From positions 23,323,536 through 23,387,535 of the forward strand of contig NC_067198.1 in the NCBI RefSeq assembly GCF_000699445.3: DNA of 64,000 nt, in the 5' to 3' direction. Source of the stretch: Schistosoma haematobium. Taxonomy: Eukaryota > Platyhelminthes > Trematoda > Strigeidida > Schistosomatidae. Positions within the stretch are counted from its first letter, which is position 1, and every line of letters starts with the position of its first letter. Below the pieces are notes generated by a model. It did no database searches. It was not told the DNA's origin and saw nothing but the letters and a program-made list of their open reading frames with translations. Positions 49,901-61,595 of the stretch are shown here, one piece after another. The translations under genes were made by a program, and so were the position numbers.

Positions 49901-52130
49901 CATGACTCACAACCTCGAAAATGGGAATCATTAGTTTGTAGATAAAGTGGTACTAAGGAATCACCTCATTACAGCCGAAAGCGGTTCGTGATGAGTTGCA
50001 AGCCAAACTCAACCGTAGCTCAACTCTTACCGTCTAGCCCTAACATCATACAGTATGGCTGATGCCAGTTGGTGATAAAAATCCCATGTGGTTATGACCA
50101 CTTTTCTCTACTATAGGGATTAGTTCAACATATACGAGTTAATTGTCCATATCAAATCTATTAATCCATAATTCGTTATACTTATTATTAACAATTGACT
50201 TAGAACTAAGAAGCACTTTCTGAGTGGCTGACAAATTGCTTAGGATCGTCAGTGTGGCTTACTTTTTCCGCCTTTCCCACCTCTTTTGCATTATCTACTC
50301 GTTACTGCTCATGATCATTGAGTAGACCGTTCACCAGCTCTCATATTAGTTTCATTTACTCCTGGTCGTATTCTCAACCACGAGTCTTCGATCATCTATC
50401 GGTTCATCAGACACCGCCAGAATTCACCGGATTTCCCAACCGTTTAACATTAGTTGCTAGTAGATATTACTACTGTCTCTACAGCTGTATCTGTACCTAT
50501 AATATCAAGCCACTTTGTGGTGGTTGTCATTTTTATGGCTAACTAACTCCTTCAGTGAGTCCTAAGGTTTTTACTAGCCATGACTTTTCTACATTCAGTG
50601 GAACGGAAAAATATGTGCTCGTAATGATGCAAAGTTACAGTCTAAGTACTTAATTCATAATAGGCGGTAGTCTCCTATGAAGCTTTTTCAACAATGACCT
50701 ATTCCACCGTGGTCTACTTGCGTCACCGCGCGTCAGATGACGACTTTCCTTAGGCCTAACTTTGGTGCTTGCTATGAACAGATCATTGTCTAAACATAAT
50801 TGGAGTGGAAAAACGTTTTTATATGTCCTCCGAGCCGTGGCGCCGTAAGATACAGTTTAGTGACTTTTTGTTTGGTTCAGCATACCCACTTGGAGACTGA
50901 AATCATCTACCACCGTTGATACATATGAGTGTTTGGCTTTTTGATGGTTCTTGGGTGGCTCTCGATGGAATTCCCTTTTGGCCTTATTTGAGCTGCACTC
51001 TATATGAGGATAAGCATGAAAGAAGAGTATGCAAAATCTTCGGTAAATTAGTTTTCTTGCTTAATTATAGATATTTAGTTTGGTAATAGAGCAGCAATCC
51101 ATTCATGTAACAAGATATTTATAACTAATTCTAAGTAGTCAGTCTAAGTCGTACGAATTCGAATATTAACCATTATAAATAAATCCGAAAACGACTGAAT
51201 TTGAATGTGGTTCCTTTTTATTCTGAATAATCATCTGTCTTCATCCCTTTAATTGTGCTAGTGGGTCCACGGTTCTCCTGTAAATGCTCCACGCTTCCCG
51301 TGGTAAAAGAAGACTACGTAGAGAACAGAAGTCGAATTTTCATACTAACTAGGAATAACCAAAAATGTTTATTTTAGGTCAGATGGATCTCTGTGAGCAC
51401 AACTGCACGTTTTGCATTTGAAAGTTGAGGCGGAAGCCGAATATTGTACACAGGGTTTATCATTTGACAGAGACTCTGCAGTCTATTATTCCTCATATTG
51501 ACCTTCAGTGAAATGTTTGATCATGCCAACGTCCATCACTATGTCCTACTTCCAAGTTAAGAAAACTTATGAGCATATGTTAACCGCATCACTTCATCTA
51601 CCAAATTCTGACACTTTAAATATCTTATGTACACGCCGAATCAACCACATTCGTAGACAGAGTCCGCCTGTTCGAGCAGAAGAGTCTCTGCATTTGACTG
51701 CCTAATCGGGGTAACATGTAAGTAAGATTGGTAGTCCATAATAGAAAACCTCTGAAAAATCATCCTTTACACACCCTAAAAACTTGGAAAAAATCTTTAT
51801 CTACTACCAGAAACCTGAAAGTGCTGAATTAACCGAAAATTTCCGGAGTCATATAACTCGGTTTCCCAAGTGCATCAGAAACTAGAGATAAGTAGATGGA
51901 ACTGCTGTGATATCTGCGCTTGTTAGTCAGCCGGTGTTGTCGTTGATGAATCAGAGATTCTGATCATATAATAATGTTATGTATTTTCAGATAACCGTAT
52001 GTTACATGGAGCATGCCAAATTACAGACAAGATCAAATTATTACAGATACTACATGCCTTACTTCATTAAGTTGCAAAGTAATGTTGATATGTTATGGGG
52101 TACACGAGTAATATAAACAGGGGATAAATT
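49901..52130. other. Intergenic, no gene recognised
   Basis: Short open frames only (50318-50542 and 51508-51705), without recognisable content. No repeat shared with the rest of the window was seen. Confidence 0.45.
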
Positions 52131-52287
52131 TTCATATTCAAATGGTTCAAATGGTTCAAATGGTTGTGGACGGAATAGAAGAAGCTTTCGCTTAACAGGC
52201 TTCCGTGTCTAGTAGCAGGGGATCACCAAATCCTCCAGGCAGGAACCTAGGTATGTTAACAATAAAAAAGGAAAAGAAATTGGTAAA

Positions 52288-53979
52288 TCATAATGTGATG
52301 CTGTCCTTGGTCCTTAAGAATAGGTCAAGTTGCCTCTTGAAGGACTCCTGAGAAGTCGCTTGGACTAGCTCGGCCGGCAGCGAATTCCAGCTTTTGACAA
52401 CTCTTAAGGAGTAGAAGTTGTGTCTACATTCCGTCTTGCTATGTTGTGTTTCCAGTTTCTGGGTGTTACCCCTTAGATTATTATTCGAACTAAGCTTAAG
52501 TAGGTGTTTAAGAGGATGTCCAGAAGTGTTAAGAATACTATAAGCCATTAGTAAATCACCTCTAAGACGCCTATATTCTAGTGGGTAAAGGTCTGGTGAA
52601 CGGAGGCGTTCTTCGTAAGGCTTAGATTTGAGTCCTCGAACTGATTTCGTGGCTCGCCGTTGGATACGCTCCAAAGTGACCTTGTCCTTATGGAGTGAGG
52701 GGGGGAGTACTATGTTTCCGTACTCTAAATGGGGACGGATGAAACTATTGAAGATTGTATGGAAAGTTCGTCCGTCAAACTGTCCAAAAATGCGCTTCAA
52801 CGTTACCAGTGCAAGGTTTGCTCGGAAGGCATTTTTGTCACAGTTAGCGTAAGACTTTAAGTCATGGGGCACCAGGACTCCTAAATCTTTTTCGACTTGG
52901 GATACTACTAGAGAGGAGTTTCCTAAGTTGTAACTGTAGTTTGCGACATGTCGCAGATGGACTACTTTACACTTTGAAGTGTTAAAGGTAAGTCCGTTAT
53001 CGTCTGCCCAACTTTGAAGTCGCGTCAGATCCTCCTGAAGTGCCTGTGTATCGTCTTGGTTGCGTATCTCTCTCCAAAGTTTCACGTCGTCGGCAAAAAG
53101 TAGTAAGTCTGACGTTACCTGTTGAGGAAGATCATTTATGTAGATCAAGAAGAGAAGAGGCCCTAGTACTGAGCCCTGGGGGACCCCACTAGGATATTCC
53201 ATAGCCTGAGATAAAGTGAAATTAACCCTAACCTTAAAGTGTCGATTTTTTAGGTATGAAGTAAGCCAATCGATTAGAGGTGGTTTGATACCTAGTCGTT
53301 TGAGCTTGTTGATAAGACACAAGTGGTTAACCTTATCAAAAGCTTTTGAGAAATCAAGGTAAATGACATCAACCTTTCCCTTGCAATCGAGGATGCTTGT
53401 CCAGCTGTCCACCGCAGTCAGCAGGTTGGTTATACAAGAGTAACCCTTCCTGAAACCATGCTGTTGGGGTGAGAAGAAATTTAAGGACAGTAGATAGTCA
53501 TTTAAACCGTCGCATATCAGGGACTCCATGAGTTTTGAAGGTAATGACAGAAGAGCCACCGGCCGATAACTTGAAGGTTCATTACGTCGACCACCTTTGA
53601 AAATTGGTGTGATATGAGCCAACTTCCAGTTTTCCGGTAATTTGCCTCGGCTAAGCGAGTGTGAAAACATCACGCTAAGCGGCATTGCCAGGATTGAGGC
53701 TGCCTCCCTCAGTATGGCAGGATGAACCATATCCGGGCCAGAAGTGTCAAGTCTTAAGTGCTGCAATTTCCGGAACACCAAGTCAGCGCTTAGGTCCACT
53801 TCAGAAAGTCCTGTGGAGTTGGAGATGAGACTGTCGTCAATAAAGTTGATGTCAGCCGGTTGAAATGTTTGAGAGTAATGGGCCGCCAGAAGGTTAGCGG
53901 CGTCGCCATCGTTGTTGGTCGGGCCGTTAAGACCTAGCAGTTGAGAAACTCCTGTTTTGGCTTGACGAAGAGGCTGCAT
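52288..53979 (-). CDS. CR1 ORF2, reverse transcriptase part
   Basis: 563 codons open: 'NWKLAHITPIFKGGRRNEPSSYRPVALLSLPSKLME', 'QHGFRKGYSC', 'VDVIYLDFSKAFDKVNH', 'GVPQGSVLGPLLFLIYINDLP', 'LLLFADDVKLW' (catalytic FADD at about 53080-53110) and 'KSWNSLPAELVQA'. The whole CR1 RT is present and intact. Its apparent ATG lies inside the frameshift region (overlap with the endonuclease frame 53927-53979), so it is not the original start. Confidence 0.92.
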   Translation of the reverse strand: MQPLRQAKTGVSQLLGLNGPTNNDGDAANLLAAHYSQTFQPADINFIDDSLISNSTGLSEVDLSADLVFRKLQHLRLDTSGPDMVHPAILREAASILAMPLSVMFSHSLSRGKLPENWKLAHITPIFKGGRRNEPSSYRPVALLSLPSKLMESLICDGLNDYLLSLNFFSPQQHGFRKGYSCITNLLTAVDSWTSILDCKGKVDVIYLDFSKAFDKVNHLCLINKLKRLGIKPPLIDWLTSYLKNRHFKVRVNFTLSQAMEYPSGVPQGSVLGPLLFLIYINDLPQQVTSDLLLFADDVKLWREIRNQDDTQALQEDLTRLQSWADDNGLTFNTSKCKVVHLRHVANYSYNLGNSSLVVSQVEKDLGVLVPHDLKSYANCDKNAFRANLALVTLKRIFGQFDGRTFHTIFNSFIRPHLEYGNIVLPPSLHKDKVTLERIQRRATKSVRGLKSKPYEERLRSPDLYPLEYRRLRGDLLMAYSILNTSGHPLKHLLKLSSNNNLRGNTQKLETQHSKTECRHNFYSLRVVKSWNSLPAELVQATSQESFKRQLDLFLRTKDSITL

Positions 53980-55063
53980 AACGGAATAGGCTTCTAGGGT
54001 TAGAGGCGAATTTGTCCATAAGCTTTGTTTGGTACTGAAGCCTGTCTTCTCTTATAGCCTTCGTGCATGTGTTCCTGATATGTTTGTATTGCCTATACGC
54101 TCCATCGTTATTAGTTCGTTTGTATTCCGCCCAACAGTGCCGTTTGCGGCTTAGGAGGCGAAGGGTACGGTTCTTGATTACTGTAGATGGCTTGAAGCTT
54201 TTGGGAACCGTTTGAGGAACTGAATGGTCTGTAGCACATAAGAGCGTGTGCAGTAAGAAGTCCCAATGACCATCCACATCGATTTGAGGGTGAACATCCC
54301 AAACCACCTGTTGTAGATAGTCATGTAGAGCTGGCACATTCAGCCGTTTAAAATTCCAACGCAAATTATTGTTGGGATACCTTAGCTTAGTTTTGATGAC
54401 AAAACTGAAGGCTATGACGGCATGATCGCTTTTTCCCAGAGGAGCCAGGATTGAGAGGTTGTCGACTAGGAATTCTTCGTTAGTGAATACACAGTCTAAG
54501 CGCGATGGTGTCTGACTGTTTCTCCAACGAGTTGCCGACCTCACATTTTCATATAAGCCCAAGTCATCGATGAGGTTGAAGAACCGAGCTTCAATTGAGT
54601 TGTCGCCTCCAGTGTACGTGTGTTCCGCGAAGTTGACTCTAGGGAGATTAAAGTCCCCTAGAATCAGGATGTGTGTGAAACCGAGACGGATAGAGCGGGA
54701 TAGTCCTTCCAGCATACGACTATCGTACTCGGTGTCGGCAGTTGGCTTCCTGTAAATGACTCCGACTAGACACCTGGAAGTACTAGACAATCTTACAGAG
54801 CACCATATGGATTCCTCAAGATTGTCAAACTCGAGGTTGTGAACCTGGTGCACCTCCAAGCAAGAGCTTATGTATATGGCTACTCCGCCCCCAATTCCTG
54901 TTTTTCTGTCGTTGCGGAACAAAGTCATCCCAGGCAATGCTAACTCTTGGTCCGAGAACTGAGAAGATATCCATGTTTCAGATATTCCTATCAGATGGGC
55001 CTTATTAGCGTTGCTTAGTTCACGTAGTTCATCCAGTTTGTTTGGTAGACTCGCGGCGTTCAT
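53927..55063 (-). CDS. CR1 ORF2, apurinic-like endonuclease part
   Basis: Begins 'MNAASLPNKLDELRELSNANKAHLIGISETW' (catalytic Glu in SETW), with 'GVIYRKPT', 'ILILGDFNLPRVNF' (catalytic D and N), 'SRLDCVFTN' and 'GKSDHAVI' (catalytic D/H). The frame is open about 120 nt further upstream without another ATG, running into the end of ORF1. After 'SLFRYAAS' the protein goes out of frame and ends at 53927, while RT continues in the next frame. Confidence 0.9.
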   Translation of the reverse strand: MNAASLPNKLDELRELSNANKAHLIGISETWISSQFSDQELALPGMTLFRNDRKTGIGGGVAIYISSCLEVHQVHNLEFDNLEESIWCSVRLSSTSRCLVGVIYRKPTADTEYDSRMLEGLSRSIRLGFTHILILGDFNLPRVNFAEHTYTGGDNSIEARFFNLIDDLGLYENVRSATRWRNSQTPSRLDCVFTNEEFLVDNLSILAPLGKSDHAVIAFSFVIKTKLRYPNNNLRWNFKRLNVPALHDYLQQVVWDVHPQIDVDGHWDFLLHTLLCATDHSVPQTVPKSFKPSTVIKNRTLRLLSRKRHCWAEYKRTNNDGAYRQYKHIRNTCTKAIREDRLQYQTKLMDKFASNPRSLFRYAASSSSQNRSFSTARS

Positions 55064-55188
55064 ATATAAGCAGTTTATGCTTTCAATTTGGAACGCGTGA
55101 GCTTCGTCCTGTTTTTCTGTATGAACCTTATGTGAATGGACAGGTAGCCCACCTATGTGAGGTTTGCCGAGGTGGTAGGCCCTGTCCT

Positions 55189-56629
55189 TTACACGTTTTT
55201 TTTATCGTTTAGACAGTCCACAAGTGGAATGGTCAGCTCCAACTTGTCTTTGTTCTTGGTCCTAACTTCGTATGGCCTATCCGGGTGCATGTGGATTCCA
55301 GGTGGCAATCGACGTCTATTAGCACGAAATGCTTCCAGAACTGCAGCCGCCATGTGGGAAGATGGGAAGGTTATCTTCATTAGACGGGGTCTAAGATCAC
55401 CGTCCTTCTTGGCTAGTCTCGTCACATGCTGAGTCAGTATGTGTTTGAGCCTCAAGGACTGTTTGATGAATTTCCATTCCCTGATGTCAGAATTTGATTG
55501 AGTAGGGTCTGCATTTTCCGGTATACCTTGGACAATTATGTTTCTTCTGCGGAAAAACTTCTCACGAGATTCTTTAGGGACGTTTCGTATGATACTGCGC
55601 TCAGAGTACGGTATGTCGGGCAGTATTCTTACGTTACCATCTGATTTCAGCAAGTGGCTTGCTAGCAAGACGTCCTCTACGTCGGTAGCAGCCTTAAGTG
55701 TTACTCGGAGAAGCCTCGGGTGATTTAGATGCTTAGAATCCTTTCCTCGAGTGAGCCGGGTGACCGTCAAAGGCTCTATTCTAGGAAGTTCGAGCTTCTT
55801 GTTCAATTCACCCCAGAGCATCCTGTCGTTTTTGTCCTGCAGACTGAGAGGAAGATCAGGCTTGTCAACGAGGTTCATGATAATGAGAGAATCGTCACGA
55901 ACTGTTGTTAATTTACCAGGTTTCACGATGGGTTCAGGTTTAGTAACTTGTTGTTTGGAGGTCAGTGTGCGTTTATGAATCATGGGCTCTTTATTGACCG
56001 GACGAACAGTCTTGGGGGTAGACTGTGCGACTAAATTACCAGTTATTTTCCGTGCAGCAACTCTTGGGTTGCTCGGCTTAGGCGGTGATGCCTGGTTCTT
56101 TTGGGCTCTCTTAACGTGGGTCGAATCACATGCAGGGTTTTTGGCAACCACTGTTGTGTTCGGGGACCCTGAGCTGGGAGACCCCAGTTTGCCTAGAGAG
56201 TTCAGTACCGTCGACGTAATGATGGTACTGAGCCTCGACACGTCGTCGTTAGTGTGGATGGATGCTCCATCGATGGAATACCTATCGATATCCCTGTTTT
56301 TTAGTCCGTTGCACTCTCTTGTTTGTATATCAGTTTTTTTACTATCGTATTCCAAGTTAACTGACAACTTGTTCCGAAGACTTGTCAGTAGGACAATGAT
56401 GTTACTCAGCAAGACTACGGAGTCTGTGTTGCACGTGACACACACCCACTTTTGCTCTGACTTGCTGAGTCTGTTGTAAGCAGTTGCTGTCAGATCTGTG
56501 CATGCTTCGTGGAACCAACCTTTGCACTTGTCGCACTGCATGCCAGTTGTGACAGCAAAACGGCATCCCGGACGTTTGCATGAGTTTTTTATGACGGTGT
56601 TGAAGCAAATTATGTTATAGATGCTTGCA
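55189..56629 (-). CDS. CR1 ORF1 protein with N-terminal PHD-type zinc finger
   Basis: The open frame reaches back to about 56629. The Cys4-His-Cys3 pattern begins 'SCKRPGCRF', continues 'MQCDKCKGWFHEAC' and ends 'WVCVTC', so the ATG at 56541 would delete the first cysteine pair. No ATG exists upstream in this frame before a TAG at about 56634. The C-terminal third ('RRRNIIVQGIPENADP', 'RLMKITFPSSHMAAAVLEAFRANRR') is the conserved nucleic-acid-binding part of such ORF1 proteins. It overlaps the start of the ORF2 frame. Confidence 0.82.
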
Positions 56630-56640
56630 AGAGCCTAGGA

Positions 56641-59600
56641 CCTTTTAAAAAAAAACACTAAAAAGCACACTGAAAACGGACAAAAATGGACAAAACGAGT
56701 GATATAAACTGAAACTAGTCTATACGTGAAAAACAAAAAAAAACCGAATAGTAAGCTGAGGCAAAACCACAGGTAACTATTAAATATAGTGAAACTCAAA
56801 AAAAAAGTAATCTACCGAACGTATAGCTCAGGATAGATTCTTTAGAACTGAAATGGTACTTTTGTTGCGTAAGAACACAGCAAAAGTTTGATAAATGCAA
56901 ATCACGTTAGGACTAAACTTCCCGTTCGAAAATATGACGCGCTTTGTGGGGGTTGCTTTGTAACAAGCAATTAGTGGTCGAGAATGAATAAAATTAAAGT
57001 CCAGAGCAGTCAGTCGAAGACGTCAAGTTGAACGTATTAGTTTTTGCCTCTCGATAGTGTCATCGAAGTTATTATAACCGGATTTTATTTTTATAACTTT
57101 TATCGAGTCATATGTGAACCTCTATTTAGCGCAATCTTCTAGTTTTTCCAGTGGAAAAAAAGCCAATTCAAGGTCAGGGATATGAGTCGAAGAAGTATTT
57201 GGCATAAAAACTTTTCATCAATACCATTGATTCGTGACAACCCATTGAACCGTATGGAGCCGCAATTTAAAAAAATGTTTTGCCATACAAATATGAGTGA
57301 ACTGAAGCTATCTTCCCACCATCTTATTTGCCTCCCAGTAACGTCACCCACCCTTTTTCCTGATGCTTGGCCCTCGTAAACGGGTGGAATACATAAATAT
57401 TGTTTCAATTTAAGCTCTATGTCGTACACCTTGTTAGAATACACTGTCGCTACCAGCTCCATGTCGCAAGTAAAACGGACAGCTAAAATTTTTTATTCTG
57501 AGTTCAACGTCTATTTAGTATATCGCGCTGCCATTATGATAACTGATAGTGTAAGTTATAGGACAGAACAGTGTTGTACTTCATCAAATGCTTTAGTAAA
57601 GCTGAAGTAAAGAGAGACAACTAGCGTCCCCTCATCCCTATTATTTACGGTATAATCAACGTATTCTAGGTAACAGGTTATGCTTGACGTTTTCGAAATA
57701 AATTAATGTTGTGAAGACACAATCAATTGTCGTATATCTAGATGAGTGCTAGTTGCCTTCTTAGTTCTAGACAAGATAGAAGCGTTGTTAATCGGGTGCT
57801 TGTTGACTATATCCAGTCCGGGCTCCTTTCCGAAGTGTGAATAATGCAGTTAGTTCTCCATTACCACAGGAAAATGTTGTAGGGCCGGAGAAATTTCACT
57901 AGGCCCTAGCCAAACCATCCGGCAGTTCAATCACTGAGTACCTAACCGATCATCGATCCCTGTCAAGATCAAGGATGACCAACGCTCATCAATTAATCAT
58001 ACGCCCTGGACTGGCCCATGCGGTGATGGTCTTACTTTCGCTTGTATCTATAGTAATAATATGTTTCTGTAATAACGTTTTTTGTTTTGTACAGTCTTCA
58101 AAATACGTTGATAGGGCAATACACATAGGGTGCTGACCGCGAGATGTGACTCCGACGTTAGCTGGTTTGTCACAGCATTTCCGTCTAACTCTAATAAGCC
58201 CTCAATCATTCGATATAGATCATCTACATTGGTGATCTACAATGTATTAATCATGGGACAGATTAAATATTCCAGTTAGTAGGATATGGATTAGCACGTA
58301 TTCCATAGTTGCCAAGCCTTTTTTACTTTCTCTGTCCTTATTGAGTTCCCTTTGACTCCTGTGTACTATTTTATACTGGTTATTAATATTCAGTAAACAG
58401 TTGTATTCCTGGAAATTTATACGCGTGTGTGGTAGTGCAGGTTTGTCGTGTAATATTCTAAAATACCTACATACACCTATAGAGTTTATGGTATTTATCA
58501 TTATAATTACTTCCTTTTAATCTCGGTAGCAGTTATAATCAGTTGTTGAATCGTTCTTTAATCCTTGTTTAGACGCACTGGTCCTCATATTGTCTGCTCC
58601 TGGTTCTGCTTTTGCTTGTTGACAAATTGTTATCAAGATTAGACACTGCTATTTCCTGCCATTTGAACTATCATATGTTGTAATTATTCTTTATGTTACT
58701 ATTACGGGGAGCCTTTTTTACTTCAGACTTACAGACATTCAGGGTTTCACAGATACCTCAAAAGTTGAAGCCTGTAGCTAATTTATGTATATTATTCAAT
58801 AAAGAACTACTTTTAAGACGAATCGCTCTTTTTGTGAACTCCGACTTCGCGCATATCTCAATTGTGTGGTTTAAATGTTTCAATAGATTTTACAATAATG
58901 AGGTTTTTGATGACCTTGTTGCATCCATTACAACATTCAGTAACTTCCAGTTCTGTTCATGTATATACGCTGAAACTGCTGTCCATATGTTTGTCCTGAA
59001 TTCATCTAAAGAATGTCTGTACATATTCTTATGAAATAACGTGTCGATTTTGTGGGATAAATTATAATACGTTTCACCTTTCCACCTACTTCGTGCTTAG
59101 AAATAGCTCCGATAGGAATCAGGTGACCGAGTAGGTAATAGAAACGGAGAGAGGATAACGCAGTAACTCACATACCTATTGTAATCCATGAAATCCGTGT
59201 CAAAATGGACAAAATTGGATGCGAATGGAGTTACAAATTCATTATTATCGATCATTTCATTTATTTGGTTGAATCAAAATGCGGTTGTACGGTAGAGTTA
59301 GCCGTGTCAGGGTCGTACAAAATTATATCTAGTGACAGTGGACTTTTAACATTTCATCATCTAGTCTCGCCATAATTGTTGATACCTACTTGCCGTAACA
59401 GGCTCATAATATTTTTGCATACATGATCAACAATATGCAGTCTGAGTTTGAAAGTGAGACACTATCAAACTGGGGTCATTCATTTAAAAAAATCAGTAAA
59501 ATGATGTAATTTTTTACTAATTCAGATACACAGACTAGATAGCAAATGGGTTTGTGCGATAGAACTAGAGAATTACGGTCAAATTCAATACCAGTGCCAT

Positions 59601-59925
59601 TGTATTAGTAGATCTGTAACAGCTTAGATTGGTTGGTTAATAGTTGACCTTAAACAACCAAGCATATGGCAAAACAATATAGTTCAAGTATTCATTCACT
59701 TCCTTACTTTGCACAGACATTATATTTCCTAATATCTTATATTGAATGTTGAGAGGCTTTGTTTGTCTGAACAAATAATCCCACGCCCCACTGCGACTGC
59801 GCGAAGATAAAAGAAAGACCTATTCACTACTTGTCTGGTTTCTTCTATCAATAGCACGAGGGTTACCTTAAGGCACGAAAGATCTGATCCAAAAACAGTG
59901 GATTTGTTACGATGTCATTACCTAA
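56641..59925. other. Intergenic, no gene recognised
   Basis: May include part of the CR1 5' UTR at its left end. Open frames up to 113 codons (58693-59034) show no family features. No shared repeat seen. Confidence 0.4.
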
Positions 59926-59928
59926 TTT

Positions 59929-60130
59929 ATAAGATCTTAAGTGGAAGTCACATCACTGCTAACACTGACTCGTCCTCTCATGAACTCAGCAATATGAAGT
60001 CTGGCACTTCTGAAGGACAGCGTTTGGGTTGAGGAGAAATTAGTATGTTTAATATAATAAGAAAGAGATTGTGTGACCACACCTGCACGACCGACCAATG
60101 CACTTCTATTCCATCCTCTAGTGTTCACCC
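59929..60130. repeat. Dispersed repeat D
   Basis: 'TATAAGATCTTAAGTGGAAGTCACATCACTGC' with 'ACTGACTCGTCC' nearby is echoed at 62563-62650 ('ATAAGGTCTTACATCGATGTCACATCATTGC', 'ACTGACTCGCCC'), and in reverse at 2370-2400. Function and limits unknown. Confidence 0.4.
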
Positions 60131-60136
60131 TTTGAC

Positions 60137-61595
60137 CCTACTTAAAACTGTTACCCCTCATATAGGAGCATAAGCCTCTCATCAGCATTCTCCATCTAAC
60201 TCTGCCCTGAGAAATCCTTCACCGTTCTTTCCAGTTGCTCTTGATCCTTTTCATATCTGCTCTCAATTCTCGACACAGTAGGTTCTTTGGCCTTCCTCTT
60301 TTCCGTTTTACTCTCCAGGTTTCCAAGTAAGCACCTGCAGTTTAGTGAACTCATCGTGTGTCCTATCCTCTTCCAATATCTTTTCCTAATTTCCTCTTCA
60401 GATAGAAGTTAGTCTGTTCTCTTCCACAGTAGGTTGCTGTTGATGGTATCCAACTAACGAATGTTCAGTATCTTACGTGGGCAATTCCTTGCGCTTTTTT
60501 GGTGATGGTTGTGGTAGTTTTCCCAAGTTTCAGCTCCGTACAGTAGGATTGCTTCGACGTTGGTATTGAAGATTCTGTGATATCGGTTGATAGTTGTTTT
60601 GAGTTCCCTATGTTTTTCAACAGTAGAAATGCTATCGTTGCTTTGCTGATCCTCGCCTTTACATCTGCATCAGATCCTCCGGGTTCACCGATCATGTTAC
60701 CCAGATTTGTGAAATGTTTCACCTCTTCCAGAGTTTCTCCACCAAGTGTGACTGGATTGGTGTTCTCTGTGTTTTATTTGAGGATCTTGCTTTTTCCCTT
60801 GTGTATGCTAAGGCCTACTGACAAAGATGCTACTGAAACACTGGCTTTTTTCATTTGTATTTGTTCGTGCGCATGGGACAGAAGAACCAGATCTGCGAAG
60901 TCCGGATCGCCTAGCAAAGTACAGGCCGCCCATTGTATCCCGTGCTCCCATCAGATGTGGAAGTCTCCACAATTCAGTCAACCACTAGAAGAAAAAGAAA
61001 GAATAAGCGGCCTTGTCCGACTCCCTTCTTTGGATGCGTCTTTCTGCTGGTGTCAATGCAGGATTTTACAGTGCAGTCTGTCGTATGAATTCCGGATGAT
61101 ATTGGCGAAGAAAGATCCATAACCATGTAAGTAGATGTATAATGGTGTATCCTATTCAACTGATTGCTCAATTATGATGCGTACTGTCGCGATTTGGTGT
61201 TTGCACGACCGATTCTTACGGAACCCAGCCTGCTAATCTAGAAGATGGGCGTCTACTGAATCTTTCAATAGTTTCAAAAACACTTGAAAACTTCTCCCTG
61301 ACACCAAAAGCAGTGTTGTGTCTTTGTAGTTCTTACACGCGCTAAGATTTCCTTTTCTTGGTATCCTGACGAGGTGTTGTTCTTTTCAATCCGTCGGAAT
61401 TTGTTTTTCCTCCAAAATCAACTTGAATAGAAACTGGAGCGTGTTTGCTGCTACTCCTGTCTTTGGCTTCAGTGGTTCAGCTAGCATGTTGTCAGGTCCA
61501 GCAGCTTTCCCATTATTGGTTCGCCTGCTGGTCATTCTGATTTCTTTGATCGTTGTCGGAGTGAGATCTATAGGAAGGCCAAGCATTTACATATG
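60137..61595 (-). mobile_element. SR2-like non-LTR element, 5'-truncated and degenerate
   Basis: The minus strand opens with 'LPIDLTPTTIKEIRM' and 'NNGKAAGPDNMLAEPLKPK' (61386-61586), passes through RT remnants and 'GEPGGSDADVKARISKATIAFLLLKNIGNSKQLSTDI' (60465-60722), and ends near 60137 with a degraded tail. The catalytic motif reads FADL around 60885, one Asp short of FADD. Several stops. Confidence 0.85.

Larger units (their letters stand above)
52140..56640 (-). mobile_element. Nearly intact CR1-clade non-LTR retrotransposon
   Basis: Minus-strand order: ORF1 with PHD finger (56629-55189), ORF2 endonuclease (about 55180-53927), RT (53979-52288), 3' UTR and a tail of 9-bp repeats (CATTTGAAC type, 52140-52170). 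It is less decayed than every other transposon here. The only clear lesion in ORF2 is one frameshift between endonuclease and RT. The 5' UTR probably extends beyond 56640, but the limit cannot be fixed. Confidence 0.9.

Noticed and set aside
55982..56479. 165-codon plus-strand open frame
   Set aside because: Antisense shadow of the CR1 ORF1, whose protein motifs are on the minus strand.
58693..59034. 113-codon open frame
   Set aside because: No family motif, no splice context, and cysteine/phenylalanine-rich AT-type composition; treated as chance.
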